Source: Membranipora membranacea
Lineage: Eukaryota > Bryozoa > Gymnolaemata > Cheilostomatida > Membraniporidae
Length of the DNA: 64,000 bases
Reading direction: 5' to 3'
NCBI GenBank assembly: GCA_914767715.1
Contig: OU612066.1
Coordinates: 24,032,283 to 24,096,282 of the forward strand
A program made the translations under genes and the position numbers. The notes under the pieces are model-generated. The model had not been told where the DNA came from. It saw nothing but the letters and a program-made list of their open reading frames with translations, and ran no database searches. The stretch's first letter is position 1, and every line of letters starts with the position of its first letter. This document shows, piece by piece, positions 48,741 to 61,978 of the stretch.

Positions 48741-48835
48741 GCGATCCCTCAAGGGTGGTTGGTAATGTAATGCATTATATTACCAACCACCCTTGGGTGG
48801 TTGATAATGTAATGCCACAAACACGCATTGGAGCC
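48741..48835. repeat. Truncated MITE at the A/B duplication junction
   Basis: A palindrome of GGGTGGTTGGTAATGTAATG and its complement is followed by GGGTGGTTGATAATGTAATG and ACACGCATTGGAGC, the inner sequence of the AGTCTAAGTGCTCAGAC family. It is cut off at GGAGC, exactly where homology to 22217 begins (CTAGATCAAG). Confidence 0.75.
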
Positions 48836-48930
48836 TAGATCAAGTTTAATTCAATTTGCATGCTTCTCCAGGCAGATTGGATCAACATTGACACAAGTTT
48901 TGAAGCTTCACAGAAATTGTCTCACCTTTA

Positions 48931-49004
48931 ATCTAAGTGCTCAGACAGCTCCAATGCGTGTTAGTGCCACTAACACGCTTTGGAGCTGTCTGAGCACTCA
49001 GACT
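48931..49004. mobile_element. Short palindromic MITE inserted in a coding exon
   Basis: A near-perfect 74-nt hairpin, ATCTAAGTGCTCAGACAGCT mirrored by AGCTGTCTGAGCACTCAGACT. It interrupts the CIMAP2-like exon 8 copy near its 3' boundary and supplies a new GTGAGA donor at 49006-49011. Confidence 0.85.
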
Positions 49005-49878
49005 ATCTCACCTTGTGAATGAGGGAATCAAATTGCTAACCTGGGTTTTTGCAGACAGGGAATAATGGAGGATAGCGAGGAATGAAGGATCCGGCTCTAG
49101 TTCTGTAGTCACTGTCTCGTTCTAAACAGAACTGTATGTTTTTGATTGTCTTCTTTTCTACCTGTGCTGTACTCACGTTATAACAACCTTGAAATAAATA
49201 TTTGTGAGATTTATATTATGCAGGCCCATAGTTATAGGGGAGGCAGGGAGGCACTGCCTCCCCTAGATAGCTAAATACAGTGACCTAAAAACACTACAAT
49301 TGAATAATCCATGTCATGTAATGCATTAAATTGCTTGGGGAAGAGCTTACAGCACCCCTCCTGGTGATGTTTCGGACACGCCTCAGACTTTTGCCTCCCC
49401 TACCATTTTTTCTAAACGACGTCCCTGTTAGGTCATCTCTAAATGGAGATTTTTCACAACATTCCACATTTGTCCTATTGATTTTAAGAATAGTTAAGAT
49501 ATTTCATAATATATGCTTTATAAATATGAGTATTTAGAAAAACAATATTTTTATTGCAGCCAAGTGTTTATATGTTTATTGAACCGATTAACTATCTTGG
49601 AGTTGCTTACAATAAGACTTAGTTATAGCTATAGAGAGTCACACAACTTCCTTGTTTCTAGTAGTCACATAGCTAATCCATAGCAAATTTCTAATTAAGT
49701 CACATGATTTTACATTTAGACTTGAGCAGTTTCTATCTGAGTCATTCTACACAATTTTTATCATACAGCTAATGCTTTGTACTATTTTCTTCGTCAAACA
49801 TTATTTTCAACATTAAGTTAAGCCTACTTTATTTTCCAAAGTCTAGATTTTGCATTAGGAACTGAAACAGGGATTGAA

Positions 49879-52800
49879 ATGGAAAACGAAGCAGGCAATC
49901 AGATTGAGCCAACCCAAATGGATCTTGAGCAACAACCTCTTCTGCCTCAAACCACAGACAACACACCACCATCAACCAGATTATATTTGTGGTCAGTATC
50001 CAAATTTCAATTATGTGTGTAAAAGAATTTCTGACAGCTAATTGAAAACCCTCAACCGCTGAGACACAAAGTCGAAACCCATGTCATGGCGCCATCCACT
50101 GCTTAAACAGACTTTGAGATATCATATGAGGATCACTTTGAGAATGTTCAACACAATCTTTTCGGCTCCGGATCTCCTGTTTATATGCTGTGAAATCCAT
50201 TACAGCCTTCTTTGTTGATTGAGTTACCCTCCTGGAAATTTTCTCCACTATTTTGGAGTGAGTCCAGTAGTCAATCCCCATCATGCGCAACCAAATATTT
50301 CAACTTAGGCTACTTCTCTGCCATTTGACTCAACACAGCAGATATTTTACCATTACTTGAGTCCTGAAACTTTTTTCAATCTTACCTAATGCTGATATAA
50401 AGATGTACTATTTTTTGCATATTGAAGTTTCGCTACTACCTGAGACAGTGGCGTATATCACCACTCACGGCCAACGGATTTCCGTGAATGGCTGAATAGC
50501 TCAGTGTGTAGAGCGTCTGCCTTGTAATCAGATTGTTGTGGGTTCGATTCCCATCAAGGTCTGTTTTTTTTCAAATGGTGCTTTATAACTGGAGCATTTT
50601 TACTGTAATCTTCTACTGCTATTGAGTTGTTTTCTGAAAGTACCCAACAGCTCAGTGAGCTATTGAAATACCTCTCTGCTTGCACTATTTTGCTACCGAT
50701 ATGCAAAAATATCCGTGGTGGGAGGGCGCCCCTGACCTGAGATGAAGAGCAGTAAAGTCTAAGTGTTCAGACGGCTGCAATGCGAGTTAGTGGCAGTTGA
50801 GTGATTGACAATGTAATGTCACAGTGTAATGTAATCAAGTTCAGTGTTTGATAATGTAATGTCACTAACTTGCATTGCAGCCGTCCCAGAACTTTGACTA
50901 CCCGAGGTATCAAGCTGCATGACATTGGCTAGTAGAATTAGATTCAAATTTGACTGTTCAATCTATATTGAGGCATTATTGTAATGGTATGTCAACGATT
51001 ACTTTATAATTTATATTTTGCAGGATACCTATTGTCGAATTGGTTAGTGGAGCCATATCCCTCACCATTGTATTGATCTGGACTTTTCATAATGATCTGT
51101 TGTATACAGAACCACTATCAGTTGTAGGAGGTTGTATTGGATCTATCTATCTTCTCACAGGATGTATTGGAGTAGTGACGGTGGAAAAGCAGACTATGCG
51201 ATGGGTGAGTAACGATGTGTAAAACACAATATTGCCCTCCCCTACGAAGCTTCAAATTGTGTATCCTGCTCACCACAATTCCCAAATTCTAAAAGTGGCA
51301 GGCCCTGCTTTGACTATCGCAATTACATATGAGATGTTTTGGAATCGAGAGGTCTTTTTGCCATTAAGGCAGCTAGTCTACATTAAATTTATATATTTGC
51401 CATGCCCCACCGGCCACCACTCAATATAGGATCGCAGTGTTGTATTTGGCATGCCTGTGGTTTCCCTCGTGTACGGGTCTCAACTGCCTCAAGGTTGATT
51501 TCATTGATACAATAATTTAAAAGTCAATTTTCTTCAGAGCGATGGTTCACTACTGTTCATTCTTATTTTTAGCTTCTAGGGTACATAATGCTCGAATCGA
51601 TAGGTTTAATTGCAACCTTCGTGATAATCAGTTTAGATGTAACGAGCTATTTTATCAATGCACGGCCATCGGACTCAAAGGTAGGTAGGCCGACTGTTAT
51701 ATTGTGGTGTTGTGTATTGATGGCAATTAGTAATACATCAATAAGACTGATATTGTTTGTGTTTCATTGAGCCATTATATTATTGCTTCTTACTCCAAAC
51801 AGGATACAGCATCAAAAGGGATGTGCACAGGCAACACTGTGCCTACAGAGTTATAGGAAATAGGGAGTTGTCTTGCCTCAAGTATAGTTAAGACAACTCC
51901 AGAATACGACACCGACCCATGCCATTGATTATGGGTGTCCAAACAGCAACCTCGATTCGATTAGATGCCACTCAAGATATGTTTGTGATTTGATCCAATG
52001 GGAGGACAGAATATTCGTGATGTTTTTTTAGTAGATGATGAAAAGGGAATGTCAGTAATCTGTTTTAGGTTATGTTTTACAGGAAGCATTTGCGATAACG
52101 ACAATTCTAACAATAATAGGGATAGGACAGTTATGCTTGACTATTGCGTCTTGGATTGCTATAGCCAAAGTCCTAACAGCAAAAACAAAACATCCTACCA
52201 TGGGGAGTCAGGGTGAGAAACCGAGGAATCATTATAATACATCTCTAGAGGCAGTAGCATTATGTATATTGTAATGATTGGTAAATTCATTGATATAATA
52301 TATTCTTGGATTAGGGGAACCTATATGACCCTGAACAAGCATATGGCAATTTATGTGTGGTTGCTGGAATGAATTTCTCATCTTTGATTGATCATCAATG
52401 CTGCAACGAATCTGCTGCAATGCAGCTGCTGCTCAATGATGCTACAACCGATCCCTTGTCAAGTTACTTGCCTGAGTTCAAGAAGATTGTTCCTGGGACA
52501 TCAGTCAATGCATAGCGTAAAATCTGACTTTAAGCTAGATCCAATTACTGAAAGTTATAAAACGATTTTATTTCTCCACAAATAGCCATACTCTGAGCTT
52601 ACCACTAATCCATGAATTAATATCAATGGGTACAGCTAACCTCGTCACGCGGCTTCGTTTTTGGTTTGGTTTGTCGGTGACAACTGACAAGGCTAGGGTA
52701 CCACAATCTTTCTCAGATTTTGTAAATTTGAAAAGCTTGAAAACATAGCAGTGCATTTAGTGCAGCTCTACGATACTTTTGAATGAGTTCTAGATGGTCT

Positions 52801-54819
52801 GATTCCAAGAGATTATTTACAATGCTAAAAGAGGTTATCATTTATCACACAATCGAACACAATGTGCTAGCAGGTTAGGATCAATCAATAAATTTGATTT
52901 GAATCAATTACAGCCCCCTCCTATCTTATCAGTTCCATTTGCTAGTTTGGATTGATAAGGTTTGTCAGTTGTTTCTGGTACAGTTTTTCATGCTGATCGC
53001 AATGGTAATGTTGTAAATTACACTAAGTTGCACAATAGGCCACTAATTGCCAAAAGGGAAAGTGATCAAAATATGATGATATGGTTTCCAACATCCAAAA
53101 TGTGAAAGAGCATGTCATGATAAGTGGCTCTACAATTTTACATGGGTCTGCTATCAGAAATGGCCGAGATGCTGCCAACAACGGTTGTGCAACAGAAACA
53201 ACTGACAAACCTTATCAATCCATAATCGCAAATGAAGTTGCATTTCCAGCCACATTTTGTATAGACTGCCATCGTACTAATAGGCATTACTCAAACAGAG
53301 CACTCTAACCAACTAGGCATACATCTGGCTCTGCTGTCATGACCGAATTTGCCAGATTTCCATATTAATGTGGCTTATGTTGTATACAATTTAGAGAAGT
53401 ACACCATCGACTCTTCACAGAATCAGTTTGCTTTCATCTTTTACAACACTCATCACCGTAATGGAGCAGAAGAAGAAGCTACCGACCTTCACAACTCCCT
53501 GAATGATATCGGCTTCACCTCAACACTCACGGAGTGGGAAGATATTGGATGCCTACCAACGTCATTAAATCAGAAAGTATGTGCTATCTCTAGCACAGCT
53601 TCTTTGGTGATGGTGTGCATCATGGCTCATGGAAAATTTGGCAACCTCAGTGACAGTCAGGGAATCCAAATACCCCTAAACTTCATCCTGTGTCAGTTAT
53701 CACAAGTGATCCCCGAGGAGACACCATTGGTAAGCTTGACAAGTTTTGGTTGCACTTTGCTGTTGCTCTTTGCTGTTGCTGTTGCACTTTGCTGTTGCTG
53801 TTGCAGTTGCTGTTGCTCTCTCGTGATTTTTCTTTTCAACATAATGTGACATGGAAGTGATATTAATACTGTGATTTGTATTGTATTCAGCCCCAAGCGA
53901 GTATTTTGATTGATGTTTATATAACGGATATCTGTTGAAGGTGGTAGTTGTACAAGCCTGTCAGAATTTTGCCAATCTTCCGGTGTACTATGAGGAGAGT
54001 GCTGACATGGCTCAGCCTGCTACAGCAGATAATCATGTTCTCTTAGTCAGACAGCACACAGTTCTTCTAATGGCTACTGTAGCAGGTCAGTAATACAAAC
54101 CCCTCTCCATAAACAATATTCACCCTCTTGACAGAGAACCATGAGTTAGGAGTTTTCTTCTCCCTTACATCAAATGTTAAGTTGAAAGGTGACACAGACT
54201 TAATATTAAGTCAATGGGTGATGTCCATAAACATATAAATATGTTCCCTCTGTGGTGGCGGAGGGATATTGCAAACATTTGCAGCATCCCTCCGCCACCA
54301 CAGAGGGAACATACTTGTTCTAGTATTTATCTGTTAATGGTGATGCCCATAGACTTAGTATATTAAGTCTATGGTGATGCCTTTCACTAACATGCTTGCT
54401 GTGTTTGAGTCTAGTGTTAACCAGTTCTATTCTGGCCAAACCACCTTTTTGAAAAAGTGTCATATTTTGATAACTATAGTGTCAAGACTATTCTTTCCTG
54501 CAATCACATTGGTTCATGTTATGGAAGCATCATAGAATATTTCTGAAGAAAAGAATTATTTTGGACCACGTTTTGAATTGCTTGCGTAGAAAAGGAAAAC
54601 ATTGTTATCTACTCTCTTCAATTTGAAGGTGGTACTGCTAAAAGAGGATTATACACAGGGGCCTTAGCTGCTGAGCTGAGAAAAGCCGACGGTACAATTG
54701 GGATAAGAACAATGCACACTAATGCAGCCATGGAACTACGAAAGTCAGGTCACCAGCAGGTTCCTGAGCTAAGAGATACTTTGATGAAAGAGCTCATCTT
54801 ACAACGTGGTGCAAACTGA
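49879..54819 (+). CDS. Four-transmembrane (MS4A-like) caspase-domain protein, copy B
   Basis: Seven exons: 49879-49991, 51024-51204, 51573-51680, 52083-52212, 53395-53729, 53941-54085 and 54629-54819, 1203 nt (400 aa). Layout as in copy A: cytosolic MENEAG N-terminus, four membrane helices, then the caspase-like domain with HRNGA, CIMAHG and VQACQN intact. The membrane part has diverged strongly: exon 2 is 18 nt shorter, and exon 3 (LLGYIMLESIGLIATF...) and its extracellular end share little with copy A. The caspase half differs at only a handful of residues. The phase-1 join between exon 4 and the caspase exon holds here too. The alternative acceptor at 52313-52314 would give GEPI and stop at 52326-52328. 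It lies inside the intron of the CIMAP2-like copy B. Confidence 0.6.
50446..50734. mobile_element. hAT-type MITE with exact 8-bp target duplication and tRNA-like body
   Basis: It begins CAGTGGCGTATATCA and ends GGGCGCCCCTG. ACCTGAGA is duplicated at 50438-50445 and 50735-50742; copy A has the empty site (CTACTACCCGAGATGAAG near 25905). The body at about 50505-50580 resembles a tRNA-Thr-like sequence: TGGCTGAATAGCTCAGTGTG, CTTGTAA, GGGTTCGATTCCCATC. This is a better-preserved module than in the other elements. Confidence 0.92.
50756..50899. repeat. Palindromic MITE, AGTCTAAGTGCTCAGAC family
   Basis: AAGTCTAAGTGTTCAGACGGC at the left is mirrored at the right by GCAGCCGTCCCAGAACTTTG. It is orthologous to 25935-26125 in copy A but shorter inside. 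Confidence 0.8.
52930..53238. repeat. Compact foldback element, counterpart of 30505-31712
   Basis: GGATTGATAAGGTTTGTCAG at the left end is mirrored by CTGACAAACCTTATCAATCC at the right. The interior matches the left arm of the large inverted repeat in copy A. Confidence 0.8.
53756..53822. repeat. GCTGTT microsatellite, copy B
   Basis: TGCTGTTGC units follow the first caspase exon. The array is shorter than in copy A and lacks the TGATGT units. Confidence 0.8.
54241..54312. mobile_element. Palindromic MITE, CCTCTGTGGTGGCGGAGG family, intact
   Basis: ATGTTCCCTCTGTGGTGGCG is mirrored by CGCCACCACAGAGGGAACAT. The same site in copy A (32763-32810) is collapsed to about 50 bp. Confidence 0.85.
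54348..54373. mobile_element. 26-bp palindrome inserted with 8-bp target duplication
   Basis: CATAGACTTA...TAAGTCTATG is a near-perfect palindrome of 26 bp flanked by GTGATGCC on both sides (54340-54347 and 54374-54381). Copy A has GTGATGCC once at this place (near 32830), so the insertion followed the duplication. Confidence 0.85.
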
Positions 54820-57022
54820 TCAGGACCATGCTTACATCGCAACATTTTGAACCTGAGAGGACAATTCCCATTTCGAGATTGGACTTTATGCATCTTAAGT
54901 TGACTAGCTTCATTTCGAGTTGTCGTATCTCCGGCTTTAACAATGGGCCCCCATAACAGGAGACACATAAACCAAGAATTTTTTGATAAATTTTGTAAAC
55001 TAAGGGCTACAGCGGGAAAAGTTTGCTGCTGTGGGTGAAATGCTACCAACGCTCCGAACAGAACATTGACCACTGAAATGTTGATATTAAACATAAGTAT
55101 TCATTTACATTATTATATACACGCCATACATACATATATATCCATATTTATATCAGCATTCAGTATTCGGTATGTTTGACACCTTTACTTTACTCATCCT
55201 ACAAACTAGAGGTATTGGATGATTGATCTATTTATTTATACAGCTTCAATGTTGCTTCATTTTTGGTACACACTTTCTATAGCAATACACTGAATTCACT
55301 TTTAGGCAAGACATCCATATTTTAATTAGATTTTGACAAGCTTGAGAATTTTCTGTCACCAAACTAGACTAAGGACATTACAGCAATCGTGTTTGGAGAT
55401 GCCCATGATGAAAGACTTTGGGTGGCTTAAACTACACCACAACATATCGAACATGCCTTTCCGAAACAAATCCCTTATTATTCTCTCTTATGGGGCAAAA
55501 TGTTTGACGCTATAATTATATTGTTTGAAGCCTGGAGCCTTGGATCGAAATTGATTTATAATCTTCTGGTTGTCATGGCAGATATAAGCTGAGTGATCGA
55601 TTAATACCATCACCTCTTGTCTAGCCTCTGTGGATGGTTGCAACCAGCGTCGGTGGTGTAAAGGTTAGCATTGTTGCCTTCCAAGCAATAGATCCGGGTT
55701 GGATTCCCGGCTGACGCACAGTTTTGTTGACCAATGTTGACATGAAATGGCCACAACATGTCCACAGGCACCCCTTTCCATCAAGCTGCAGTATCATCTG
55801 AACACAGTTTACACGCCTTATTATATTTTGTGAGTGGCACAATGCCTGTATGGAAACTCAAGTCTGTGGTTTCTGCAGCACATCTTGTAGAGTTCTTTTT
55901 ATTAGCTTATTATCGCTAAGAGTCATAGTTATTTTCTCTTTATGTGACAGAACACAACTCCATACATAATCACACTCCGCCTATATGATGGTATTGTGCG
56001 TTATGTTAAATTAAGTCATTTTAATACAAATATACCCTGTAGTCAATGCTAGCTACAAGTGATCATGCTACGCTATCTCCTTTAGTCACCCTTACTGCTA
56101 ATAACCACAATCATCATCATCCTCATCTCAATAACCTTGGTGGATCACGGAAGACTATATCACAGGTATATTATAAACTGAAGCCACAGCAACACAATGA
56201 ATAAACATACAGATTTATATACCTGATATACCTGAGCATGAGTTATATGACTCACTTGTGTGAGGGGCAGCTGCAAATTGTGAATTTTTGGTTATGGGTT
56301 ATCAAGCAAAATCTAGTGGTACTGATTTGGGAAGACAGAAAATGGCGCTCATCGCATTAAGCGTTTATGCTCGTATTTATTTGACCATTGAAACATATAC
56401 TAATCACCGTGATCTCAACGCCCATTGAGTTAGTCTAAGAATGTTTCAGTTGTCGTGTTGATAGCTCTCACATTCTTGCTCCCACAATGTTGCTTCATAG
56501 CGGAATGATCCTTGGTGTATTGTTTCCACAGAACCTCAAGCTATAGAAAGTGCTTTTTTTTAGCCTCCAAAAAAGTTTTGTCTTTTATTTCCCAATTGTT
56601 TGAATTATAAAACTAAATCTGGTTTCTTACACTGTGCTAGTTAATCCAATACGAAAATCTCGCTTACCAATTAACCGATTAATTTAATCGACAGCACCTC
56701 GTAGCGCTATAAAAATCACTGTGTCTAGCCAGAGCTTAGTCTCTCTGAGTCATAAACCATTCTTTGACACATCCCTAATAGTTAGCCTGGGCCTCCCACA
56801 ACCCCCAACAGCCTGCCCTGTCTACCTAGTAGTAATAAATCAGTTTTCCTTCATGTTAGTTTGACAGGCAGGTTAACGATATATTCAGGTAGGACCTATT
56901 GTACCAGATTATTAGCCCACCCAAAAGTGCAACCATTGCAATAAAATTGTGAGTAAGTACTATTGTCAGAGTAATCTCTTTGATTTAATGATTTCGGATA
57001 ATTAACAACCTTGTTCCTAACT
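54820..57022. other. Non-coding stretch of copy B with a tRNA-Gly relic
   Basis: Collinear with A 33274-35892 minus the 416-bp hAT MITE. I see no exon here. Confidence 0.6.
55647..55718 (+). tRNA. tRNA-Gly (TCC), copy B, probably defective
   Basis: Identical to 34097-34168 except for C to G at 55701, which turns the T loop TTCGATT into TTGGATT. This removes the invariant C56 of the T loop and of the B box, so transcription by RNA polymerase III and tertiary folding (G19-C56) should suffer. All stems remain paired. Confidence 0.85.
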
Positions 57023-60000
57023 ATTCTTATTCTAAATCTGCTTTTTCTTTGATATTTGTGAAATTCCCTGATGATGTATCCAGGAGCATTCGTCTTTGAG
57101 GTATTTTAGTAATAATATTAGTTGTCTCCTCACGTAAAAAAGGCGAATAACTGACTGAATAATAGGAATACCAAATAGTTTGAGATCTTGCAAAAATAAC
57201 CTGATGTGGACCACTGAAATACAAAGCATGTGTAGTCCGCCAATAAGTGTTTGTCGTTTCCGTCGCTTACCTGGGCCCATATTTGGTCTGGTTGTGTTCT
57301 CCGAAAATAAGCCATAAGGTTGGTGTGCGGCTCCTGTTCTGATTCTGTCGGATCTCTTACCACTGAAAAGTGTGTACGGACCCTTTAAGCTGCATGTCTT
57401 GTTTAGCAACTCTTCAGTAAATGATTCAAACCCATATTGACCAGGCGGGAGATTAGAAGTTAGTACTTGCTGCGAAAATCCATGTCCTGCACCTAAAAAA
57501 CCATAAGTAAAATGTTTATTGTTGTTAAAGCTTGTTGTACAATATACATCGCTTCGAGAATTAACACAGACCAATAAATGGTGGCGCGGCAGCGTTGTGC
57601 GCTATCACTGTTCTGATAAGGCTATTTTTACAGGGTTAGACTTAAAGGTTGGCTACCAGATTATACAGCACTGTAACACCTGCTTGTCTTAGCTAAATCA
57701 ACACTGTATATACAGATATACTTGGCTAAGAATTACAAGTTTTGGCAAACTCATATACTATACCAGCAAGTATCATTGTCTACTATGTCTTTGGTTTGAA
57801 CTGAAAAATTGTTCATGAAATGTACTAATTATCTTACTCGTGGCCATCCGTGACAATGCGGATGACTCATACTTTTTCTCTTTGTGTGAGTGAGTACCTA
57901 CACCAGGTACAACCATAGATTTAAGCAGCTTGCAGTGATGGAGACGCCCTTTCTTCTCTTCATCCAATGGTTGATCTGATTTCGCTCGCCTTGCTCTGGC
58001 CAGACTTAGAGCACCTTGGTGACAACCTGTCATATCAAGTTGTGTTTTAACAGGTACCTGATGTATATTAAAAACAAGCTTGCGCCCTCTGGTATATTTG
58101 AGAGATATTTATAACTAATAGAATATTGGGCCGGTGCAGCAGGAGGGGGAACAACTCTAAATACCATGTCTGCTCAAAACTCCCTGATCTACTTGTACCC
58201 ATGCAATGCATAACCCATGCATTTCAAAGTTGTCATTCAAGAAGTTGTTGACGTTGCTGTACTGTATAGTTTGAGACAATAAACCTAAAAATTGACATGG
58301 CGTACAACCTTTTAGATTTGGGATGACTCCTGTAATTGGTTTGATATCATATCTCCCTGGTGCTTGGCCAGACAATGTAAACTTCTCCTTTGCTTTCATC
58401 TCCATCTGTCCAGTCTTCAATACCATGTCACGATACTTGGTAGAACTCTAAAATAAAACAGTTATCTAGTAACAATCCAGCCTGCAAGTGAATGATAGCG
58501 GTTTCAACCAACATCTGGAGAAGAAGCAACTTTTTAGCGGTTGGTCACATCATGTGTTCTAGCTTGTATCTCCAAAATCTATGTCTCCGAGATAAGCTAT
58601 CTAACTGTCATTAAGAAGACATACCTACAGACGACATGCAAATCTCTATCATCGGTAAATTCCCAAGATGAATAAAGTAATAGCAGGAAGAAATGTTTGC
58701 ATTTGTGCGCTGGTTTGTAATAATATAATGTAGAAAGGGTGACCAAATGTCAGCTAGCTTTAAATTTAGCTATTTGAAACCTGTGTTAAATGGCGAACTT
58801 ATCCTCTTGCAAATACTTTACTTTTCTGGTAGTGGTTGACAATGAAGTGCTACTACCAGCAGCAATCACGACAAAGTTTGAGCATGAAATTATTGTTTGG
58901 GTATTTGTGTTTGCCTAGCCAATATAACATGTTGCCGCTGTCAGCAACATTTGATCATGTATGGCTCATTTCCGTTTTTTCCTTTTCTTTTTTATTTTTA
59001 TGCTTTCTCTAGCACATTAGGAAGAACATCATTTTAATGATGAAGATTTTTGTCAGTAAATATTTAGAAAAATGTTTCTTACCAGCCATCCCTTATCCTC
59101 AACATACGTTTCTCCTTTCTTGCGTTCTCCTGAACAGCCAATCGGAGGTAACTTCTTATATAGATCACCTTCACCAAAAGTATTTTTGTTCTTAAATCCA
59201 GCATCTCCTGCGATTTGTGGTAATTTGGCTTTTGGCTTAGTTCGCTTGGTGTCACCCCAGGGTTCGGCCGATTTCTGAAAGAGTCTAGGATGCGGACCAA
59301 TTTGCTTGAACCTGCGACAAGAAAATCAAGCAAAGTTCCAATGCAATGTGATATCACTATCAGGACAATCATATGTTACATACAAAAAGGGATTCTGTTG
59401 GACTTAGTTAACTGTCATGGGAAATCCTGCTCCAAATTGCACTATGGTTATGCATTAATCAGAGAGGAAACAACTCAACCAAGGCATACATTTGAGAACC
59501 TGCTAATTCTATTATCATCTTGCGAAGACACATTAGCAAGCAGAAGTGGTGGCCTGTCAAACTCAGAATGGTGCTGCTGGGGATGAGGAGACGCACAGTA
59601 ATTGAATCGGTATGGATTCATAGGCTATCCTCAGCGCAATTACGGCGTTTTATATAAAGGTTAATGAAATTTTACCAACACTCGCACTATTCAAAAGGGG
59701 ATATTTTTCATTGTCACTTAATAAGAGTGCAAGTCACCAGGGCCACGATCATTTCCTTACATAGCAACATTCTAAAATACAGTACCTTTTTGTGCTCACG
59801 TTGAAGGGCGCACTGGAATAATCATCCAATGTTTTGCTGTCTTTCCACTGACTTTTCTGACGATTCTTATTTTTAGTTTTGAGAGCTATTTGTTTCTCTG
59901 CTCTGTACGATGGACGAGTCTCCACTTTGATTGTAATAGCATTCCCTCCATATCTCATACACATCGGATCATTCTGTAAAAAAGAGGATTTAACAAAACA

Positions 60001-61978
60001 GTGTACTCCTCTTAATCCAAACTCCTCTTAATTCAGACAACAAAAAAAGGTCCCTTCAGCCGAATTTCAATGCATTCTAATTTCACTTAATTCAGACTCT
60101 GCTTAATTCGCACAAAATTTGGTGGTCCCCAGAGATTTGATGAAGTCAAATGCACCGTATTTAGTACCCTTGAGGGATATTTAGAAGCTAACACCAAATT
60201 TAGCTAGCTAAGGTTCGATAAAGAGGAGAGGAAGTGTGAATGTTAGCTAACACTAAATTTCACTCCAAGGCAAACGTTTCCTCCTGTGGAAATTTTACTC
60301 CTACGCTCATATGTCCAAGCGACTTGATAAGTCAATAAAATTGATTTATTATATTATATATATACATACAGTAAAAGCATATTCCAGCTCTGAAATGCGT
60401 CCTGACAAATGGGATTTCACTGTGCTCAGGTGCTGTGATATCTAAAATGATGAATAGTAGATTTTTACATGTTTGAATGCAGTAGAAATGCCAGATCACA
60501 GAAGCTTGTTTACAGTGTGACTTTTGTTGTAAGATACCAAAATAAAAAATATGTAATATATATCTGACTATTTTATCAATAACTATAATTTCTCACATAT
60601 ACTGATCGTTCGACTTTCGCTGTTAGTGAGGACAACAAAGACCAGAGTTAGAACAAGTTTGTTTTACCTCCATTTCATACTTCCATGTTTATTTATAGAG
60701 CAAACCAAGTACCTTGACTCAATCGATAAAAACTCAGCAAGAAAAAATTAAAAGTCTATTGGTGAGTCCCGAAGTTGAATAAGGTTATGGTCTCATATGA
60801 TTATATTAACAACCTGGTTACCTAGTGCTAGTAAAGATGAGGAGGTTAAAATCACTCACTTGCATCACAGTATTTCCAGGTCTACCATCGTGTGTCTTTG
60901 TCTTCCCATTGTGAGCCAGATGCATTGGTTGTGCACCATATGTGGATGGAGTTTTCTCCCTAGATTTTAAACTTTTTCTATGGAATGAAGCCATTTTTGT
61001 GCGCATATAAGAGTTTGGTCGACACAAAAATGCTGCCGTCAATTGTTGGGCGCCTTCATGTCGCTGACTTGCGACAGCATTGATGCCATAAATGAATAAC
61101 ATAATGTAACACAATGTCGACCATCAATTAAACAATAGACTCCTCAACAACCCTAAACCAATTCTATTGGTATTCAACTTAGCACAAAATGCCTAAGTAT
61201 ATAGCTCAATATCTTACTCTATCCAAAATCTCATTTTGCACAGATATGTTTACTTTCTTTTTTTATTCTGGCAGAATAGCACCTATTTAATAGCCATGTT
61301 GTGAATCTGTTGCGCAGACTTCCCTTATGCTGGAGTTTCTGTGCTCACCCCGAGCATTTCCTAGTGTGAATTCTGGTGACTTATTTGTCTAAGTATTCAA
61401 AGGTAAACACTATTTTGTACAAAAATGATGGACCAATGATTACACAGTCGGCATCTAGTTCTCTGGTTATTATTTTTAAATTCTGCCTTAATTTTGACAG
61501 ACCTATATCTTCGACTTATCGGCTTGTGTGGGTGTTCTTCATGAGTGACCATCGGTACAGCTGTCACTCTAGTCTTCGGACTATCTGGCTGAGCCCTTGC
61601 TTTTCTTTTATCTGCATTATTTACTATTATGTCAAATTCTTTTACATGATTAAACTAATTTTATAGCATAAACAATAAAAAAAAAATTGACGACCATATC
61701 AATGCATTGAATCAATTATGTATATTACAACTCTCTTTTTTATTTTCTCGATTGAAAATAATTATAATGATGATAGCGTTGCCATATAAATTTAATTTCA
61801 GTTCATTCTAAGCAATGTGTGCCATTTTTGTGATTTAATTATCGCATTACATAAACAGTTATAATATCATGGAATAGTGACATAACAATTGGTAAAAATC
61901 AGTGGTCATGATTGTGCATTCTCTCAACTAGTAAATTACAAGGTTGTGCTTTTTCCGAACAAAAGCCTGATGATTCGT

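Larger units (their letters stand above)
49012..60994 (-). pseudogene. CIMAP2/LEXM-like gene, copy B, broken at the 3' end
   Basis: Exons 1-7 are intact and close to copy A: 60860-60994, 60370-60441, 59786-59973, 59083-59311, 58309-58447, 57838-58026 and 57271-57492. Exon 8 is at about 49012-49187 but carries TAG at 49036-49038 where copy A has the Trp codon of NPGWQF, and a MITE follows at its 3' edge. Exons 9-11 are not within copy B. The exon 2 donor changed from GTAAGT to GTATGT. If transcribed, it would give a protein ending in exon 8, without the last two STPGR blocks; splicing from its exon 7 onward to copy A exons is conceivable but untested. Confidence 0.75.
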
